64,000 bases of DNA from Puniceicoccaceae bacterium 5H (GCA_009772895.1 WOUP01000001.1:62001-126000); one strand, 5' to 3'. Counted from the stretch's first letter, positions 38,891-48,200 are shown. Made by a program: numbers and translations. Notes: generated from the letters alone by a model not told the origin.

Positions 38891-39639
38891 AGCGCTGGCT
38901 CACGATCATCTTTCTGCTGGTTTTGCCGCTCTTTGCCTTCGCCCAGGATACGGGCGGCGGAGCTACCGGCGTAAACCTCGAGCTGAGCCTCAACGGCCAG
39001 GACGGCGTGAACGACGTCGGCGTCGGCATCCAGATCGTGGTGCTGATGACGCTGCTGACGCTTGCGCCGACGATCATCCTGCTCATGACAAGCTTTGTGC
39101 GCATCGTCATCGTACTCGGTTTTGTGCGACAGGCGATCGGCACCCCGACCGCGCCGCCCAACCAGGTCATCGTGGGCCTCGCGCTCATCCTGACGTTCTT
39201 TATCATGAGTCCCGTCTGGCAACGCATCAACGAGCAGGCGGTGCAGCCCTATCAGGAGGAGAGCATCACTTCGGGAGAGGCGCTCGACATCGCCACGACC
39301 GAGATGAAGGGCTTCATGCTCAACCAGACGCGGCGGGAAGACATCGAGTTCTTCCTCTCCATCTCACAGCAGGGGCCGACCGCGGTGAACGATTTGCCGC
39401 TTTCGGTCGTAGCGCCCTCCTTCCTGCTGAGTGAAATGCGTACGGCCTTCCAGATGGGCGTGATCATTTTCATCCCCTTCCTGGTGATCGACTTCGTCGT
39501 CGCCAGCACGCTCATGTCCCTCGGTATGATGATGATGCCGCCGGTCATGATCTCGCTGCCCTTCAAGATCCTGCTCTTCGTCCTGGTCGACGGTTGGACG
39601 CTGGTGCTGCAGGGCCTCGTCGAAAGTTTCAATTTCTAG
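38887..39639 (+). CDS. fliP: Flagellar export gate protein FliP
   Basis: A 250-residue FliP: a cleavable signal sequence (ILLVLPLFAFAQ-like), then four membrane helices. Recognised segments are LTLAPTIILLMTSFVRIVIV, GTPTAPPNQVIVGLALILTF, the loop ETRREDIEFFLSI-like stretch, PSFLLSEMRTAFQMGVIIFI and the C-terminal SLGMMMMPPVMISLPFKILL. It assembles with FliQ and FliR into the export channel. Confidence 0.95.
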   Translation: MKRWLTIIFLLVLPLFAFAQDTGGGATGVNLELSLNGQDGVNDVGVGIQIVVLMTLLTLAPTIILLMTSFVRIVIVLGFVRQAIGTPTAPPNQVIVGLALILTFFIMSPVWQRINEQAVQPYQEESITSGEALDIATTEMKGFMLNQTRREDIEFFLSISQQGPTAVNDLPLSVVAPSFLLSEMRTAFQMGVIIFIPFLVIDFVVASTLMSLGMMMMPPVMISLPFKILLFVLVDGWTLVLQGLVESFNF

Positions 39640-39645
39640 GTAAAA

Positions 39646-39915
39646 ATGACGATCGAATATACCGTAGATCTCCTACAGCAGATGATCTTTCAGGGCCTGT
39701 CCCTGGTGTCGCCTCTCTTGATGGCGGCCGTGGCCATCGGCGTCGGAATCAGCCTCTTTCAAACGGTGACCAGCATTCAGGAACAAACGCTTACCTTCGC
39801 GCCGAAGATCATCGGCGTGGGCCTGATCGGCATTGCCGTGTTGCCCTGGATGCTGCGCTCCTCGGTTGACTTCACGACGCAGGTCCTCTCGCGCCTGGCC
39901 GAAATGGCCCCCTAG
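39646..39915 (+). CDS. fliQ: Flagellar export gate protein FliQ
   Basis: An 89-residue protein with two membrane helices (LVSPLLMAAVAIGVGISLFQ and IIGVGLIGIAVLPWMLRS), the TSIQEQTLTFAPKI loop being characteristic of FliQ. Six bases separate it from fliP; fliR begins 5 bases later. Confidence 0.94.
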   Translation: MTIEYTVDLLQQMIFQGLSLVSPLLMAAVAIGVGISLFQTVTSIQEQTLTFAPKIIGVGLIGIAVLPWMLRSSVDFTTQVLSRLAEMAP

Positions 39916-39919
39916 ATCC

Positions 39920-40681
39920 ATGCTGCCTTTCAACCCCAACTTCATCTACCTCGCGCTGCTGATCTTTATCCGGATCGGCGTGATCCTGGCGCTATGCCCC
40001 CCGCTGGGTGGGCAAGCGATCCCGGTGCGCATGCGGGTGTTGTTGGGGCTGTTGCTCACGTATCTGGCCATTGGGGCAGCCCCGGCGGTCACGATTCCCG
40101 AAAGCTATCTCGGCGTCATTGTGGCTGGCCTCCAGGAAGCGGTCGTTGGCCTGATGATGGGTATGGCCGTGCGGTTGTTCTTTGCCGTGGCCGAGATGGC
40201 CGGGCAGTTCATCGCTCGTGAAATCGGCCTCGCCATGAGCCTTACGATCAATCCGGTCGAAGGCACGCAAGACAGCAGCATGAGCCTGCTCCTTTACTAC
40301 ATCGCGGGCGTGATCTTCTTTCTCGGCCAGTTTCACCACGACGTGATCGAGTCCTTTGTGGCCAGCCTGCACTGGGCTCCGGTGGGGCACGCACTGTCCG
40401 CCGGCTACGGCGTTGGCCAAATCATCGCGATCAGCGCCCATGTGATCTATACGGCCCTGCAGATGGCCGCGCCCTTTCTGGCCGTGATGTTCCTCGTCAA
40501 CCTGGCGTTCGCGGTCCTCGGCAAGGTGGCGCCCAACGTCAACGTCTTTATCGTCAGCTTCGCGGTGCGCACGGGGCTGGGCCTCTGGCTGGTGGCTGCG
40601 TCCGCCGGTCTGCTGATTCAACTGCTTTACCAACAAGGCGAACGGGTGGGCTCAGGCATGCTGAGCTGGCTGCCCAACTAG
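39920..40681 (+). CDS. fliR: Flagellar export gate protein FliR
   Basis: A 253-residue membrane protein with about six helices (FIYLALLIFIRIGVILALCP at the start, VFIVSFAVRTGLGLWLVAA near the end). GGQAIPVRMRVLLGLLLTY and EIGLAMSLTINPVEGTQDSS are FliR features. It completes the FliPQR gate. The ATG at 39920 is preferred; an upstream in-frame start would run through the end of fliQ. Confidence 0.93.
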   Translation: MLPFNPNFIYLALLIFIRIGVILALCPPLGGQAIPVRMRVLLGLLLTYLAIGAAPAVTIPESYLGVIVAGLQEAVVGLMMGMAVRLFFAVAEMAGQFIAREIGLAMSLTINPVEGTQDSSMSLLLYYIAGVIFFLGQFHHDVIESFVASLHWAPVGHALSAGYGVGQIIAISAHVIYTALQMAAPFLAVMFLVNLAFAVLGKVAPNVNVFIVSFAVRTGLGLWLVAASAGLLIQLLYQQGERVGSGMLSWLPN

Positions 40682-40685
40682 TCCC

Positions 40686-41804
40686 ATGGCCGACCAGGAC
40701 AAATCCAGCAAGACGGAGGATCCCACACCCAAGCGGCTGCGGGAAGCCTACGAGCAGGGCAACTTCCCGAAGGCCCCGGAGGTTGGCGCCGCGTTTTCAT
40801 TGGCGGCCGCTTTTGCGGTGCTGGCCTTTCAAGCCCCCCACAAGGCCGAGCAGCTCCAGTTGTTTTCCAAGACGCTCTTCTACCGGATGAGCGAGTTCAA
40901 CGTGAACCTCGAGGGTGCGACTTTCTGGAGCCAACGCCTGGCGAAAGAGGGGATCGGCTTTCTCATGCCGCTGTTGGGTGCGGTAACGCTTTCGGCGGTG
41001 ATCGCCGGCGGCCTGCAGACCGGCTTCCGTCTCAGTCCCAAGGCACTGGAGCCGAAGCTGGACAAGTTGAGCCCGGCCAAGGGCGTGCAGAACCTCGTAT
41101 CGCCCAAGAAATTCGTCCAGCTGGGCGTGGATCTGGGCAAGTTTGCGGCAGTCGGTTCCGTTATCTATGTGCTGGTGCGCGAGGTGATGAAAGACCCCGT
41201 CTTTCACATGCCCGTCTCGATTACCCACCTCGCCAGCTTCATGTACGAGACGATGCTCGAAATGCTCATTTATTTGCTGCTGGCAATGACGATTATCGCA
41301 GCAGTGCACTTCTTCTATCAGAAGCAGTCGAAGTGGAATGAGCTCAAGATGACGCGGCAGGAAGTAGTTGACGAATTCAAGAACCAGGAGGGCAACCCCG
41401 AGGTCAAGCGGCAGCGTCGCCAGATGGCGGCACGCCTGCTGCAAAACAAGATGCTCGGGGAAGTACCCAATGCCGACGTCGTCGTGACCAACCCGACTCA
41501 CTTTGCCGTCGCCCTGCGCTACGAGCGCGGGCGCGATGCCGCGCCGGTCGTGCTGGCCAAGGGCGAAAACCGCTTTGCCCAACGCATCAAGAAGGTGGCC
41601 CGGGAGAATGGCGTGCCCATGGTGGAAAACCGTCCCGTGGCCCGCATGCTCTTCAAGGTCGGCAAGGTGGGTTCGCCCATCCCGCGTGAGATGTTCCAGG
41701 CCGTGGCCGAAATTCTGGGCCACGTCTACCGCACGCACCGCCAATACTTTTACCAGAAACGCCTGCGCCAACAGCAACAAAGCAAGGGGGTGAACCGTGG
41801 CTGA
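40686..41804 (+). CDS. flhB: Flagellar export switch protein FlhB
   Basis: A 372-residue FlhB with an N-terminal SKTEDPTPKRLREAYEQGNF, four membrane helices and a cytoplasmic domain with the autocleavage site NPTH in DVVVTNPTHFAVALRY. Cleavage between Asn and Pro changes export specificity from rod/hook to filament. The C-terminus (RQYFYQKRLRQQQQ) is basic. It overlaps the flhA GTG start by 8 bases. Confidence 0.95.
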   Translation: MADQDKSSKTEDPTPKRLREAYEQGNFPKAPEVGAAFSLAAAFAVLAFQAPHKAEQLQLFSKTLFYRMSEFNVNLEGATFWSQRLAKEGIGFLMPLLGAVTLSAVIAGGLQTGFRLSPKALEPKLDKLSPAKGVQNLVSPKKFVQLGVDLGKFAAVGSVIYVLVREVMKDPVFHMPVSITHLASFMYETMLEMLIYLLLAMTIIAAVHFFYQKQSKWNELKMTRQEVVDEFKNQEGNPEVKRQRRQMAARLLQNKMLGEVPNADVVVTNPTHFAVALRYERGRDAAPVVLAKGENRFAQRIKKVARENGVPMVENRPVARMLFKVGKVGSPIPREMFQAVAEILGHVYRTHRQYFYQKRLRQQQQSKGVNRG

Positions 41805-43974
41805 TGCAACGCCAGCCGCTGGGCCCGCCAAGAGCCGTTGGGGTGGGGTCGCAAAGAACATCGACCTCGCCTTCACCTTTGGCCTGCTCGGCGTTGTCTC
41901 GCTGCTGATCCTGCCGGTACCGCCGGCGGTCATGGACTTTTTCCTCGCGCTCAGCATCGGTATCTCGCTGCTGACGCTGATGATGGTCGTCTACATCAAG
42001 GATCCGCCCGAGTTTAACGTCTTCCCGACCTTGTTGCTGGCAGTGACCCTGTTTCGCCTCGGCCTCAATATCGCGACCACGCGCTTGATCCTGATCGAAG
42101 GCTACGCCGGCAAGGTGATCGAGTCCTTCGGCAGCTTTGTGGTGCAGGGCAACTTCGTGGTCGGCGCCGTGATCTTCATTATCCTGGTGATCATCAACTT
42201 TGTGGTGATCACCAAGGGTGCCGGTCGTATCGCGGAAGTGACGGCTCGTTTTACCTTGGACGCGATGCCGGGCAAGCAGATGGCGATCGACGCCGAACTG
42301 AATGCCGGCCTGATCGATGAGCCGACCGCGCGCCGCCGCCGCGAGTCGATCATGAAGGAGAGCGACTTTTACGGCGCCATGGACGGTGCCAGCAAGTTCG
42401 TGCGCGGTGACGCCGTCGCGGGCATTCTCATCACCATGGTCAACGTGGTGGGCGGTATCTCCATCGGCGTGCTGCAGCGCGGCTTGTCCCTGACGGACTC
42501 CCTGCAAAAATATACGCTGCTGTCCATCGGTGACGGTCTGGTCTCGCAAATTCCCGCGCTGATCATCTCCGTGGCGGCAGGTATCCTCGTCACGCGTTCC
42601 TCGGACAACAACAACCTGGGCACGCACATGGGCAAGCAGCTCACGAGCTACCCGCGTGCGCTGGGGATTGCCGGGATCATGCTGCTGATGTTCGCCGTCA
42701 TGCCAGGTTTGCCTTTCGTGCCTTTCGCGCTGTTGGGCGGCTGCCTGGTCGCTATTTCCCGCCTGCTGGCCAAAAAAGGCCCGGAGATCTGGGGAGAAGA
42801 AGGCGACGAAGCGCAAAACGCGCTGCCGGGCGGCAAGGCCGGACAACCTGCGTTGCCGGGAGAGGCGGAAGAAGCCGAGAGCGAGGCCAAGGCGGAAGAA
42901 AAGTCTTTTTCGGAGATCATTGCCACGGATTCCATCAGTGTCGAACTCGGTTACAACCTCTTGCCCTTGGCGAACGTGGAGAAAGGCGGGAGCCTGCTGG
43001 AACGCATCACGGGCATCCGCAAAGGGATCGCTGCCGAGTTGGGCTTGATCCTGCCGACGGTGGCCGTGCGCGATAACCTCGAGCTCGAGGCCAACGCTTA
43101 TCGCTTGCTGATCCGCGGACGGGTCGTGGGCGAGGGCACCTTGATGCCCAATCGCTGGATGGCCATGAACGTTGGCGGTGAACCGGTCGAACTGCGCGGC
43201 GTTCCCACCGTGGAGCCGGCCTTCGGTCTCGAAGCGGTGTGGGTGACTGAAGAGGAGCGCCGCAACGCCGAGATACAGGGCTATACCGTGGTCGACAGCG
43301 AGTCGGTCCTCATCACCCACCTCTCGGAGAACCTGAAGACCAACGCGCACCTGTTACTGGAGCGCGAAGACGTGCAGCGCCTGATCGAAGAAGTGCGCGC
43401 CAAGAGTCCGACGCTCGTCAACGAGTTGCTGCCGGACCTGGTGAACGTCGGTCTGATCCAGCGCGTGCTGCAAAACCTGCTTTCGGAAAAGATTCCGATT
43501 CGGAACCTGCCGGTCATCCTCGAAACGATCGCGGACTTTGCCCCGGTGACCAAAAACCCGGACGACCTTTCCGAACAAGTGCGCCGCCGCCTGGGCCGCT
43601 ACTTCGTGGCGCAGTACGAGGTGGAAAACCATCGCATGTTTGCCATCACGCTCGATCCGATGCTCGAGCAACAGCTGCTGCCCCGCGTCAAGCGCACGCA
43701 GTTCGAGATCGGCCTCGCGATGGACCCCTCGCTGACCGATCACATCCTTAAGACGCTCGCCCCGAAGGTCGATCAGATGATAGAGCAGGGCATGGTTCCG
43801 ATATTGCTGATCACCGCCGAGTTGCGACTGGCCTTCCGCCGGTTCTTCGAGCCAAGCTTCCCGCAACTCCACGTGCTTGCTTACCAGGAGCTTCCGAACG
43901 AGACGCAGGTCGAGGCCGTCGGTTACGTTCCTGCCCCGCTCTCTGCTCAACAAGCCCAATCTGCTAACACCTGA
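41797..43974 (+). CDS. flhA: Flagellar export protein FlhA
   Basis: A 725-residue FlhA starting from GTG. The N-terminal 330 residues hold eight membrane helices (for example VSLLILPVPPAVMDFFLALS, PTLLLAVTLFRLGLNIATTR) and the FHIPEP-type region (KGAGRIAEVTARFTLDAMPG, KQMAIDAELNAGLIDE). The remainder is the cytoplasmic export platform (ELLPDLVNVGLIQRVLQNLL). It uses the proton motive force for protein export. The stop overlaps the flhF start by one base. Confidence 0.96.
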   Translation: MADATPAAGPAKSRWGGVAKNIDLAFTFGLLGVVSLLILPVPPAVMDFFLALSIGISLLTLMMVVYIKDPPEFNVFPTLLLAVTLFRLGLNIATTRLILIEGYAGKVIESFGSFVVQGNFVVGAVIFIILVIINFVVITKGAGRIAEVTARFTLDAMPGKQMAIDAELNAGLIDEPTARRRRESIMKESDFYGAMDGASKFVRGDAVAGILITMVNVVGGISIGVLQRGLSLTDSLQKYTLLSIGDGLVSQIPALIISVAAGILVTRSSDNNNLGTHMGKQLTSYPRALGIAGIMLLMFAVMPGLPFVPFALLGGCLVAISRLLAKKGPEIWGEEGDEAQNALPGGKAGQPALPGEAEEAESEAKAEEKSFSEIIATDSISVELGYNLLPLANVEKGGSLLERITGIRKGIAAELGLILPTVAVRDNLELEANAYRLLIRGRVVGEGTLMPNRWMAMNVGGEPVELRGVPTVEPAFGLEAVWVTEEERRNAEIQGYTVVDSESVLITHLSENLKTNAHLLLEREDVQRLIEEVRAKSPTLVNELLPDLVNVGLIQRVLQNLLSEKIPIRNLPVILETIADFAPVTKNPDDLSEQVRRRLGRYFVAQYEVENHRMFAITLDPMLEQQLLPRVKRTQFEIGLAMDPSLTDHILKTLAPKVDQMIEQGMVPILLITAELRLAFRRFFEPSFPQLHVLAYQELPNETQVEAVGYVPAPLSAQQAQSANT

Positions 43975-45188
43975 TGAGTGCCGCCGAAATACAGTATCCT
44001 GACATTGCCCCCGGTATCGTGCCGGGAAAGAAATACCGTTTTACGGTCAAGAGTGCGCAGGAGGCGGTCGAGATCATTCGCGAACGCATGGGCTCAAAGG
44101 CCCGCGTGCTCGAGGTCAATCAGGTAGGCGGGCAGGGGCTCTCCCGTTTCATTTCTTCGCCCAAGCTCGAGATCATCGCGATGGTCCCGAACGAAGCGTT
44201 GCCAGGCCCTGAAGCTCAAGAGCCGGAAGCCCCACAGGCAACGCCGCCGCAGTCGACCCAGCCCGGGGCCTCGGCGGCCAATGCCCAGCCCCAGACGCCG
44301 CCCGTGCCCGAGGAGGCACCGCAACAGCCAGTACGCCGTAGCGGCCCCGAGGCCCTCAATGCCTATCGCTCCGCCGCCCGCAGGGAGACGCTCGACCAGG
44401 AGCTGCGCGGTGCGCCCGAGCACAACCAGGGACGCGGCCTGCTCACGGTTTTGGGCCGATTGGGCTTCGACTCGGCCCTGCTCAGCGTATTCGAGAGCCG
44501 CGAAGACTGGGGCCGCATCAGCCAGCTGCCGCTGCGCCGCGGTCTGCTCGAATTTACCTCGCTCCTGCGCGATGTGTTCATGGCCCGCACCGATGCGCCG
44601 CTCAGCGGTCGGATCGTGTTCCTCGGCAGCCCCGGGAGCGGCAAGACGACGGCCCTGTGCAAGCGCATCACCCAGGACGTGATCTTTGCCCAGGAGCAGC
44701 CGCGCGTGGTGAAGCTCGAGAATGAGCAGCCTAACGCCAGCGATGCGCTACATACCTTCTGCGAAGTCATGGGCGTCAACTTCCGTCGCGAGCCGGTGAC
44801 CTCCAGCGACCTGCAGAACAACCAGGGCCGCCTCTACCTCGACACGCCCGGCATCACGATCAACGACGCCGAGAGCTGGCAGGAAATGGCACGCCGCCTC
44901 GACCACCTCAACGTCCGCACGCGCGTGGTCGTTGTCAACGCCGCCTATGACCCGGAGCTGATCAAGGATCAGCTGGCCGAAGCCCGGCACTACGGAGCCA
45001 CGCACTGGGTCTTGAGCCACCTCGACGAAGTCCGCTCACCCGCGCGCCTCTGGCGCCCCCTGCTGGGCAGCGAGCTGTCGCCCTTTTTCGTCACCCACAG
45101 CCAAAGCGTGTTGGATGCGATCCGCGAGGACGTGTTCGCATGCCTGCTCGAGCGGACCTTCCCGCCCGCGCTGTTGGAGCAACCTTGA
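43974..45188 (+). CDS. flhF: FlhF-like SRP-family GTPase with divergent motifs
   Basis: A 404-residue FlhF-like protein. The N-terminal B domain (YRFTVKSAQEAVEIIRERMG) and Pro/Gln-rich linker (about 75-120) are typical. The P loop is LGSPGSGKTTAL, but the family's DTYR motif is absent at the usual place, DTAG reads DTPG (YLDTPGI) and TKLD reads SHLD (LSHLDEVR). FlhF normally sets flagellar number and place with FlhG; no flhG follows here. GTP hydrolysis may be altered. Confidence 0.8.
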   Translation: MSAAEIQYPDIAPGIVPGKKYRFTVKSAQEAVEIIRERMGSKARVLEVNQVGGQGLSRFISSPKLEIIAMVPNEALPGPEAQEPEAPQATPPQSTQPGASAANAQPQTPPVPEEAPQQPVRRSGPEALNAYRSAARRETLDQELRGAPEHNQGRGLLTVLGRLGFDSALLSVFESREDWGRISQLPLRRGLLEFTSLLRDVFMARTDAPLSGRIVFLGSPGSGKTTALCKRITQDVIFAQEQPRVVKLENEQPNASDALHTFCEVMGVNFRREPVTSSDLQNNQGRLYLDTPGITINDAESWQEMARRLDHLNVRTRVVVVNAAYDPELIKDQLAEARHYGATHWVLSHLDEVRSPARLWRPLLGSELSPFFVTHSQSVLDAIREDVFACLLERTFPPALLEQP

Positions 45189-45207
45189 TCCCTAATCCAC
45201 CCGAATC

Positions 45208-45450
45208 ATGCGCCTGATACCTGAGAAAACAAGCATGCTCGTCGGCGGCTTCGTTGGATTCGCCGTACCCTTTATGGCCAACCTGGCCCTGAACAATGGA
45301 CCGATGCGCGCTTTGCTGGACGGTTCAATCGGCTGTCTGGTCGGCGGCCTGGTCGTGCGATTGGTCGTCCACTCGTTGAACGTCAGCATAGCGGAGTCAG
45401 CCGTTCGTCAACAGGTCGACGAAAGTCAGCAGACAGAATCGGAGGAATAG
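45208..45450 (+). CDS. Small membrane protein between flhF and fliA
   Basis: An 80-residue protein with two probable membrane helices (about 10-30, MLVGGFVGFAVPFMANLA, and 37-55, LLDGSIGCLVGGLVVRLVV) and an acidic, Gln-rich tail (SQQTESEE). Unrecognised. It occupies the position where flhG usually is in other flagellar operons; its small size rules out a MinD-type ATPase. Possible stator or C-ring accessory by context only. Confidence 0.6.
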   Translation: MRLIPEKTSMLVGGFVGFAVPFMANLALNNGPMRALLDGSIGCLVGGLVVRLVVHSLNVSIAESAVRQQVDESQQTESEE

Positions 45451-45451
45451 G

Positions 45452-45478
45452 TATAAAACGCCTGGATTGTGCCGATAT
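45452..45478 (+). promoter_or_regulatory. Candidate sigma-28 promoter of fliA
   Basis: GCCGATAT at 45471-45478 matches the -10 box seen before cheW and cheX. The -35 side is ambiguous: TAAA at 45454 gives a 13-base gap, and TATAAAAC at 45452 gives the standard 11. The predicted start is about 35 bases before the fliA ATG, so fliA may be autoregulated. Confidence 0.45.
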
Positions 45479-45519
45479 AAGGGTGTCAAAACCCTAGATT
45501 TTCCTACGCATCTTCTTCG

Positions 45520-46296
45520 ATGAGCGCATCTAAACAGCCTGCAAGCAGCGGTTCTGGCGTATATAACGCCTCCGGGACGGTAGTTCACTCTACGTCCGAG
45601 CTTGCGGAGCGCTACCTGCCGCTCGTGAAGTCTATTGTCGGAAAGATGCGGATGCACTTGCCGCCCGCCCTCGAGGTGGCCGACGTCTACAGCATTGGTG
45701 TTTCAGGCTTGATGCAGGCCCTGCACCACTACGACCCGAAGAAGGGGACCGCCTTTGGCGCCTATGCCTCTCTGCGCATTCGGGGGGCTATTCTCGACGA
45801 GTTACGCCGGCTGGACTGGTTGCCGCGCAAGATGCGCAGCCAGGCTAAGCAGCTGAACGAAATCCGCGATCAGCTAACCCAGGCGTTGGGCCGTGAGCCG
45901 CAAGACGAAGAGCTCGCCGAAGCGTTGGGAATGCCGGTGCAGGATTTCAAGCAGCTGCAGGAGCAGGTCCAGCCGATCACGCTGGTCAACCTCGATCAGT
46001 TGTTTGGAGACGGGGGCCAGGACAGCCAGCGCGGCTCACTGCATGAAGCGATCGAAGACCGCACGCAGGCGAACGCCCGCGACCGGGTCGAAGACTCCGA
46101 AACGATCGACTTGATCCGCGAGGGCATCAAGCAGCTGCCCGACATTCAGCGCAAGATCCTGGCCATGTATTATTTCGAGGACATGCGCCTCGCCGAAATC
46201 GCCGCCGCTTTCGAGCTTTCTGAATCGCGCATCAGCCAGATCCACTCCAAGGCCATCTCCCGCCTGCGCAGCATCGTCCAGCGTATGGACCGCTAG
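45520..46296 (+). CDS. fliA: Flagellar sigma factor FliA (sigma-28)
   Basis: A 258-residue RNA polymerase sigma factor of group 3. Region 2 shows EVADVYSIGVSGLMQALHHY and FGAYASLRIRGAILDELRRL (with DWLPRKMRS), region 3 follows, and region 4 shows YYFEDMRLAEIAAAFELSES plus RISQIHSKAISRLRS. It directs late flagellar and chemotaxis genes. Several sigma-28-like promoters occur in this same window. No flgM anti-sigma gene is in view. Confidence 0.95.
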   Translation: MSASKQPASSGSGVYNASGTVVHSTSELAERYLPLVKSIVGKMRMHLPPALEVADVYSIGVSGLMQALHHYDPKKGTAFGAYASLRIRGAILDELRRLDWLPRKMRSQAKQLNEIRDQLTQALGREPQDEELAEALGMPVQDFKQLQEQVQPITLVNLDQLFGDGGQDSQRGSLHEAIEDRTQANARDRVEDSETIDLIREGIKQLPDIQRKILAMYYFEDMRLAEIAAAFELSESRISQIHSKAISRLRSIVQRMDR

Positions 46297-46304
46297 ATCA
46301 CGCC

Positions 46305-47159
46305 ATGTTTATCATTATCGGATTCGTCATTGTCTTTATCTCCGCCATGGGTGGCTTTATCCTGGCGGGCGGTAACCCGATGGTCCTGCTCCACATCTCG
46401 GAGTTTGTGGTGATCGGTGGCGTCAGTCTGGGCATCCTCATCATTTCCACGCCGATCAACGTGCTGAAGGCACTGATGGGCGACGTCCTCGGCTCTTTCA
46501 AGGGATCCCCGCTGACGCAGGCAGAAGTGGACGACCTCTTCAAAATGCTCTACGAGCTGTTCATGCTGGGCCGGCGCAATGGTTTGCTGGCGCTGGACGA
46601 GCACATGTCGGATCCGGCCAATAGCACACTTTTCAGCAAATACCCGTCGTTCATGAAGAATCACAAGCGCCAGGAGTTTCTGATCAACTCCTTGCGTCCG
46701 ATCATCGACGGCAAGATCAAGCCTGAGCAGCTCTCCTCCATCATGGAAAAGGAGGTGGATGCGATGGAAGAAGAGTCGCACCATACCACCGGCGTCTTGC
46801 TGCTGGTGGGCGACTCTCTGCCCGGGGTGGGCATCGTGGCTGCCGTGTTGGGGATCATCAATACGATGTCGGCCATTTCCGAAGGCCCGGGGGCGGTAGG
46901 TCACAAGGTGGCGGCAGCGCTTACCGGCACCTTTCTCGGTATTTTCATGGCCTATGGTTTTATCAACCCCTTGGCCAAGAACCTCGAATTTCGCCACAGC
47001 ACCGCGCTCTCCTACTACCGCGCGATGATGAACGCTGTGGTCAGCTTCACCCGCGGCCTTTCGCCCATCATGGCGCTGGAAATCGCCCGTCGCGGCTTGC
47101 CGGAGGATCTCATGATCGAGGCCGACAAGCTCGAGGAAATGCTCAAGGAACTGGGTTGA
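46305..47159 (+). CDS. motA: Flagellar stator protein MotA
   Basis: A 284-residue MotA with four membrane helices (FIIIGFVIVFISAMGGFILA, EFVVIGGVSLGILIISTPIN; then the pair around LPGVGIVAAVLGIINTMSAI and VGHKVAAALTGTFLGIFMAY). The cytoplasmic loop (KYPSFMKNHKRQEFLINSLR) carries the charged residues that contact FliG. It forms the ion channel with MotB. 8 bases after fliA; motB follows after 15 bases. Confidence 0.94.
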   Translation: MFIIIGFVIVFISAMGGFILAGGNPMVLLHISEFVVIGGVSLGILIISTPINVLKALMGDVLGSFKGSPLTQAEVDDLFKMLYELFMLGRRNGLLALDEHMSDPANSTLFSKYPSFMKNHKRQEFLINSLRPIIDGKIKPEQLSSIMEKEVDAMEEESHHTTGVLLLVGDSLPGVGIVAAVLGIINTMSAISEGPGAVGHKVAAALTGTFLGIFMAYGFINPLAKNLEFRHSTALSYYRAMMNAVVSFTRGLSPIMALEIARRGLPEDLMIEADKLEEMLKELG

Positions 47160-47174
47160 GGAGGTTGATGCGCA

Positions 47175-47882
47175 ATGGCCGGTAAAGGAGGAGGAGCCTG
47201 GAAGGTGGCCTACGCGGACTTCGTGACCGCGCTGATGGCCCTGTTCATGGTCTTGTGGATCATGTCACAGGATACGGAAGTCCTGGTGGCAACTTCACGC
47301 TACTTCCAAAACCCGTTCAATTCACCATTGGAGCGTTCTTCAGGTCTGCTGGATGATGGAGATACAACCATCGTCTCGCAACCGCAGGAAAAAGAGCTGA
47401 TGTCGGCCGCGGTCGACATGGGCCTGCTGCACGACATGGCACGCGAGTTTTATCGCATGCTCGATCTGGAGAACGAAGAGGCTGATCCGGTGATCATCAA
47501 GGTGACGGACAATGGTCTGAACGTAACGATCTTCGACCGTCCCCAGCGCCCGCTCTTCAAGGAAAACGCGGCTGACTTTACGCCTTGGGGGGAGTTGGTG
47601 ATGCGTAACCTGGCCTGGCTGATGGACAGCTACGTCTTGCAGGTCAAGATCGACGCCTACTCTTCCAAGGGCCATTCCATTGCAGACCCCGATTATACGC
47701 TTTTCGAACTGACGGCAGACCGGGCCAACGCCACCCGGCGGGCCTTGGTCTTCTACGCTCTGGCACCCTCTCGCGTGGAGGAAGTCAGCGGCCATGCGGA
47801 TCGCGACCCTCTGCCGCAATACGAGCCGGGCGACCCGTCGCAGGATCGGATTGAGTTGAGCCTGGCCATTCCGCGCCGATAA
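47175..47882 (+). CDS. motB: Flagellar stator protein MotB
   Basis: A 235-residue MotB. The membrane helix contains the ion-binding Asp in VAYADFVTALMALFMVLWIM, a proton-type motif. The C-terminal OmpA-like domain is recognisable but degenerate (IDAYSSKGHSIADPD, TADRANATRRALVFYALAPS, GHADRDPLPQY, DRIELSL). It anchors the stator to peptidoglycan. It follows motA by 15 bases. Confidence 0.9.
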   Translation: MAGKGGGAWKVAYADFVTALMALFMVLWIMSQDTEVLVATSRYFQNPFNSPLERSSGLLDDGDTTIVSQPQEKELMSAAVDMGLLHDMAREFYRMLDLENEEADPVIIKVTDNGLNVTIFDRPQRPLFKENAADFTPWGELVMRNLAWLMDSYVLQVKIDAYSSKGHSIADPDYTLFELTADRANATRRALVFYALAPSRVEEVSGHADRDPLPQYEPGDPSQDRIELSLAIPRR

Positions 47883-47896
47883 AAGGAACTGTTGTT

Positions 47897-48151
47897 ATGG
47901 ACGATTTTCTTGCCAACCGACCGACGATCGAATGGGGCCACCAGCCCACTGCCGGAGCCAAGGCGGCTTCCGGCGCTGCCGCCACCGACGCGCTCCCGGC
48001 GCTGAAAGGGCAGAACCACCAGGTGGTGTGCGAAGCCGAAGGAGCGCGCCCCCGGGTGGAGACGGTAGCGGAAGACGGCGTCGTCAAACGCGTCGTCATC
48101 ACCTGCAGCGACGGGCAGCGGATCGAGCTGCGGTGTGTCTACGACGGCTAG
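47897..48151 (+). CDS. Small unknown protein at the end of the flagellar cluster
   Basis: An 84-residue protein, no signal peptide. The first 40 residues are Ala/Pro-rich (GAKAASGAAATDALPALKG) and the rest form two or three probable strands with CEAEG and TCSDG each carrying a Cys (VETVAEDGVVKRVVITCSDG, RIELRCVYDG). The gene follows motB by 14 bases and is probably co-transcribed. No family assigned. Confidence 0.55.
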   Translation: MDDFLANRPTIEWGHQPTAGAKAASGAAATDALPALKGQNHQVVCEAEGARPRVETVAEDGVVKRVVITCSDGQRIELRCVYDG

Positions 48152-48182
48152 CCGGACGGCCAACAATTTGCTGGCTTCCGGC
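48151..48182 (+). repeat. Inverted repeat after the flagellar cluster
   Basis: GCCGGA (48151-48156) pairs with TCCGGC (48177-48182), and GCCA (48159-48162) with TGGC (48172-48175), a 9-nt loop. It overlaps the stop codon of the 84-residue gene. No U-run follows, so it is at best a weak terminator. Confidence 0.35.
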
Positions 48183-48200
48183 GCCCGGGGTGCATTACCC

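Noticed and set aside
45208-45450. 80-residue gene as a truncated FlhG
   Set aside because: It has two membrane helices and no Walker motif, so it is not a MinD/FlhG remnant.
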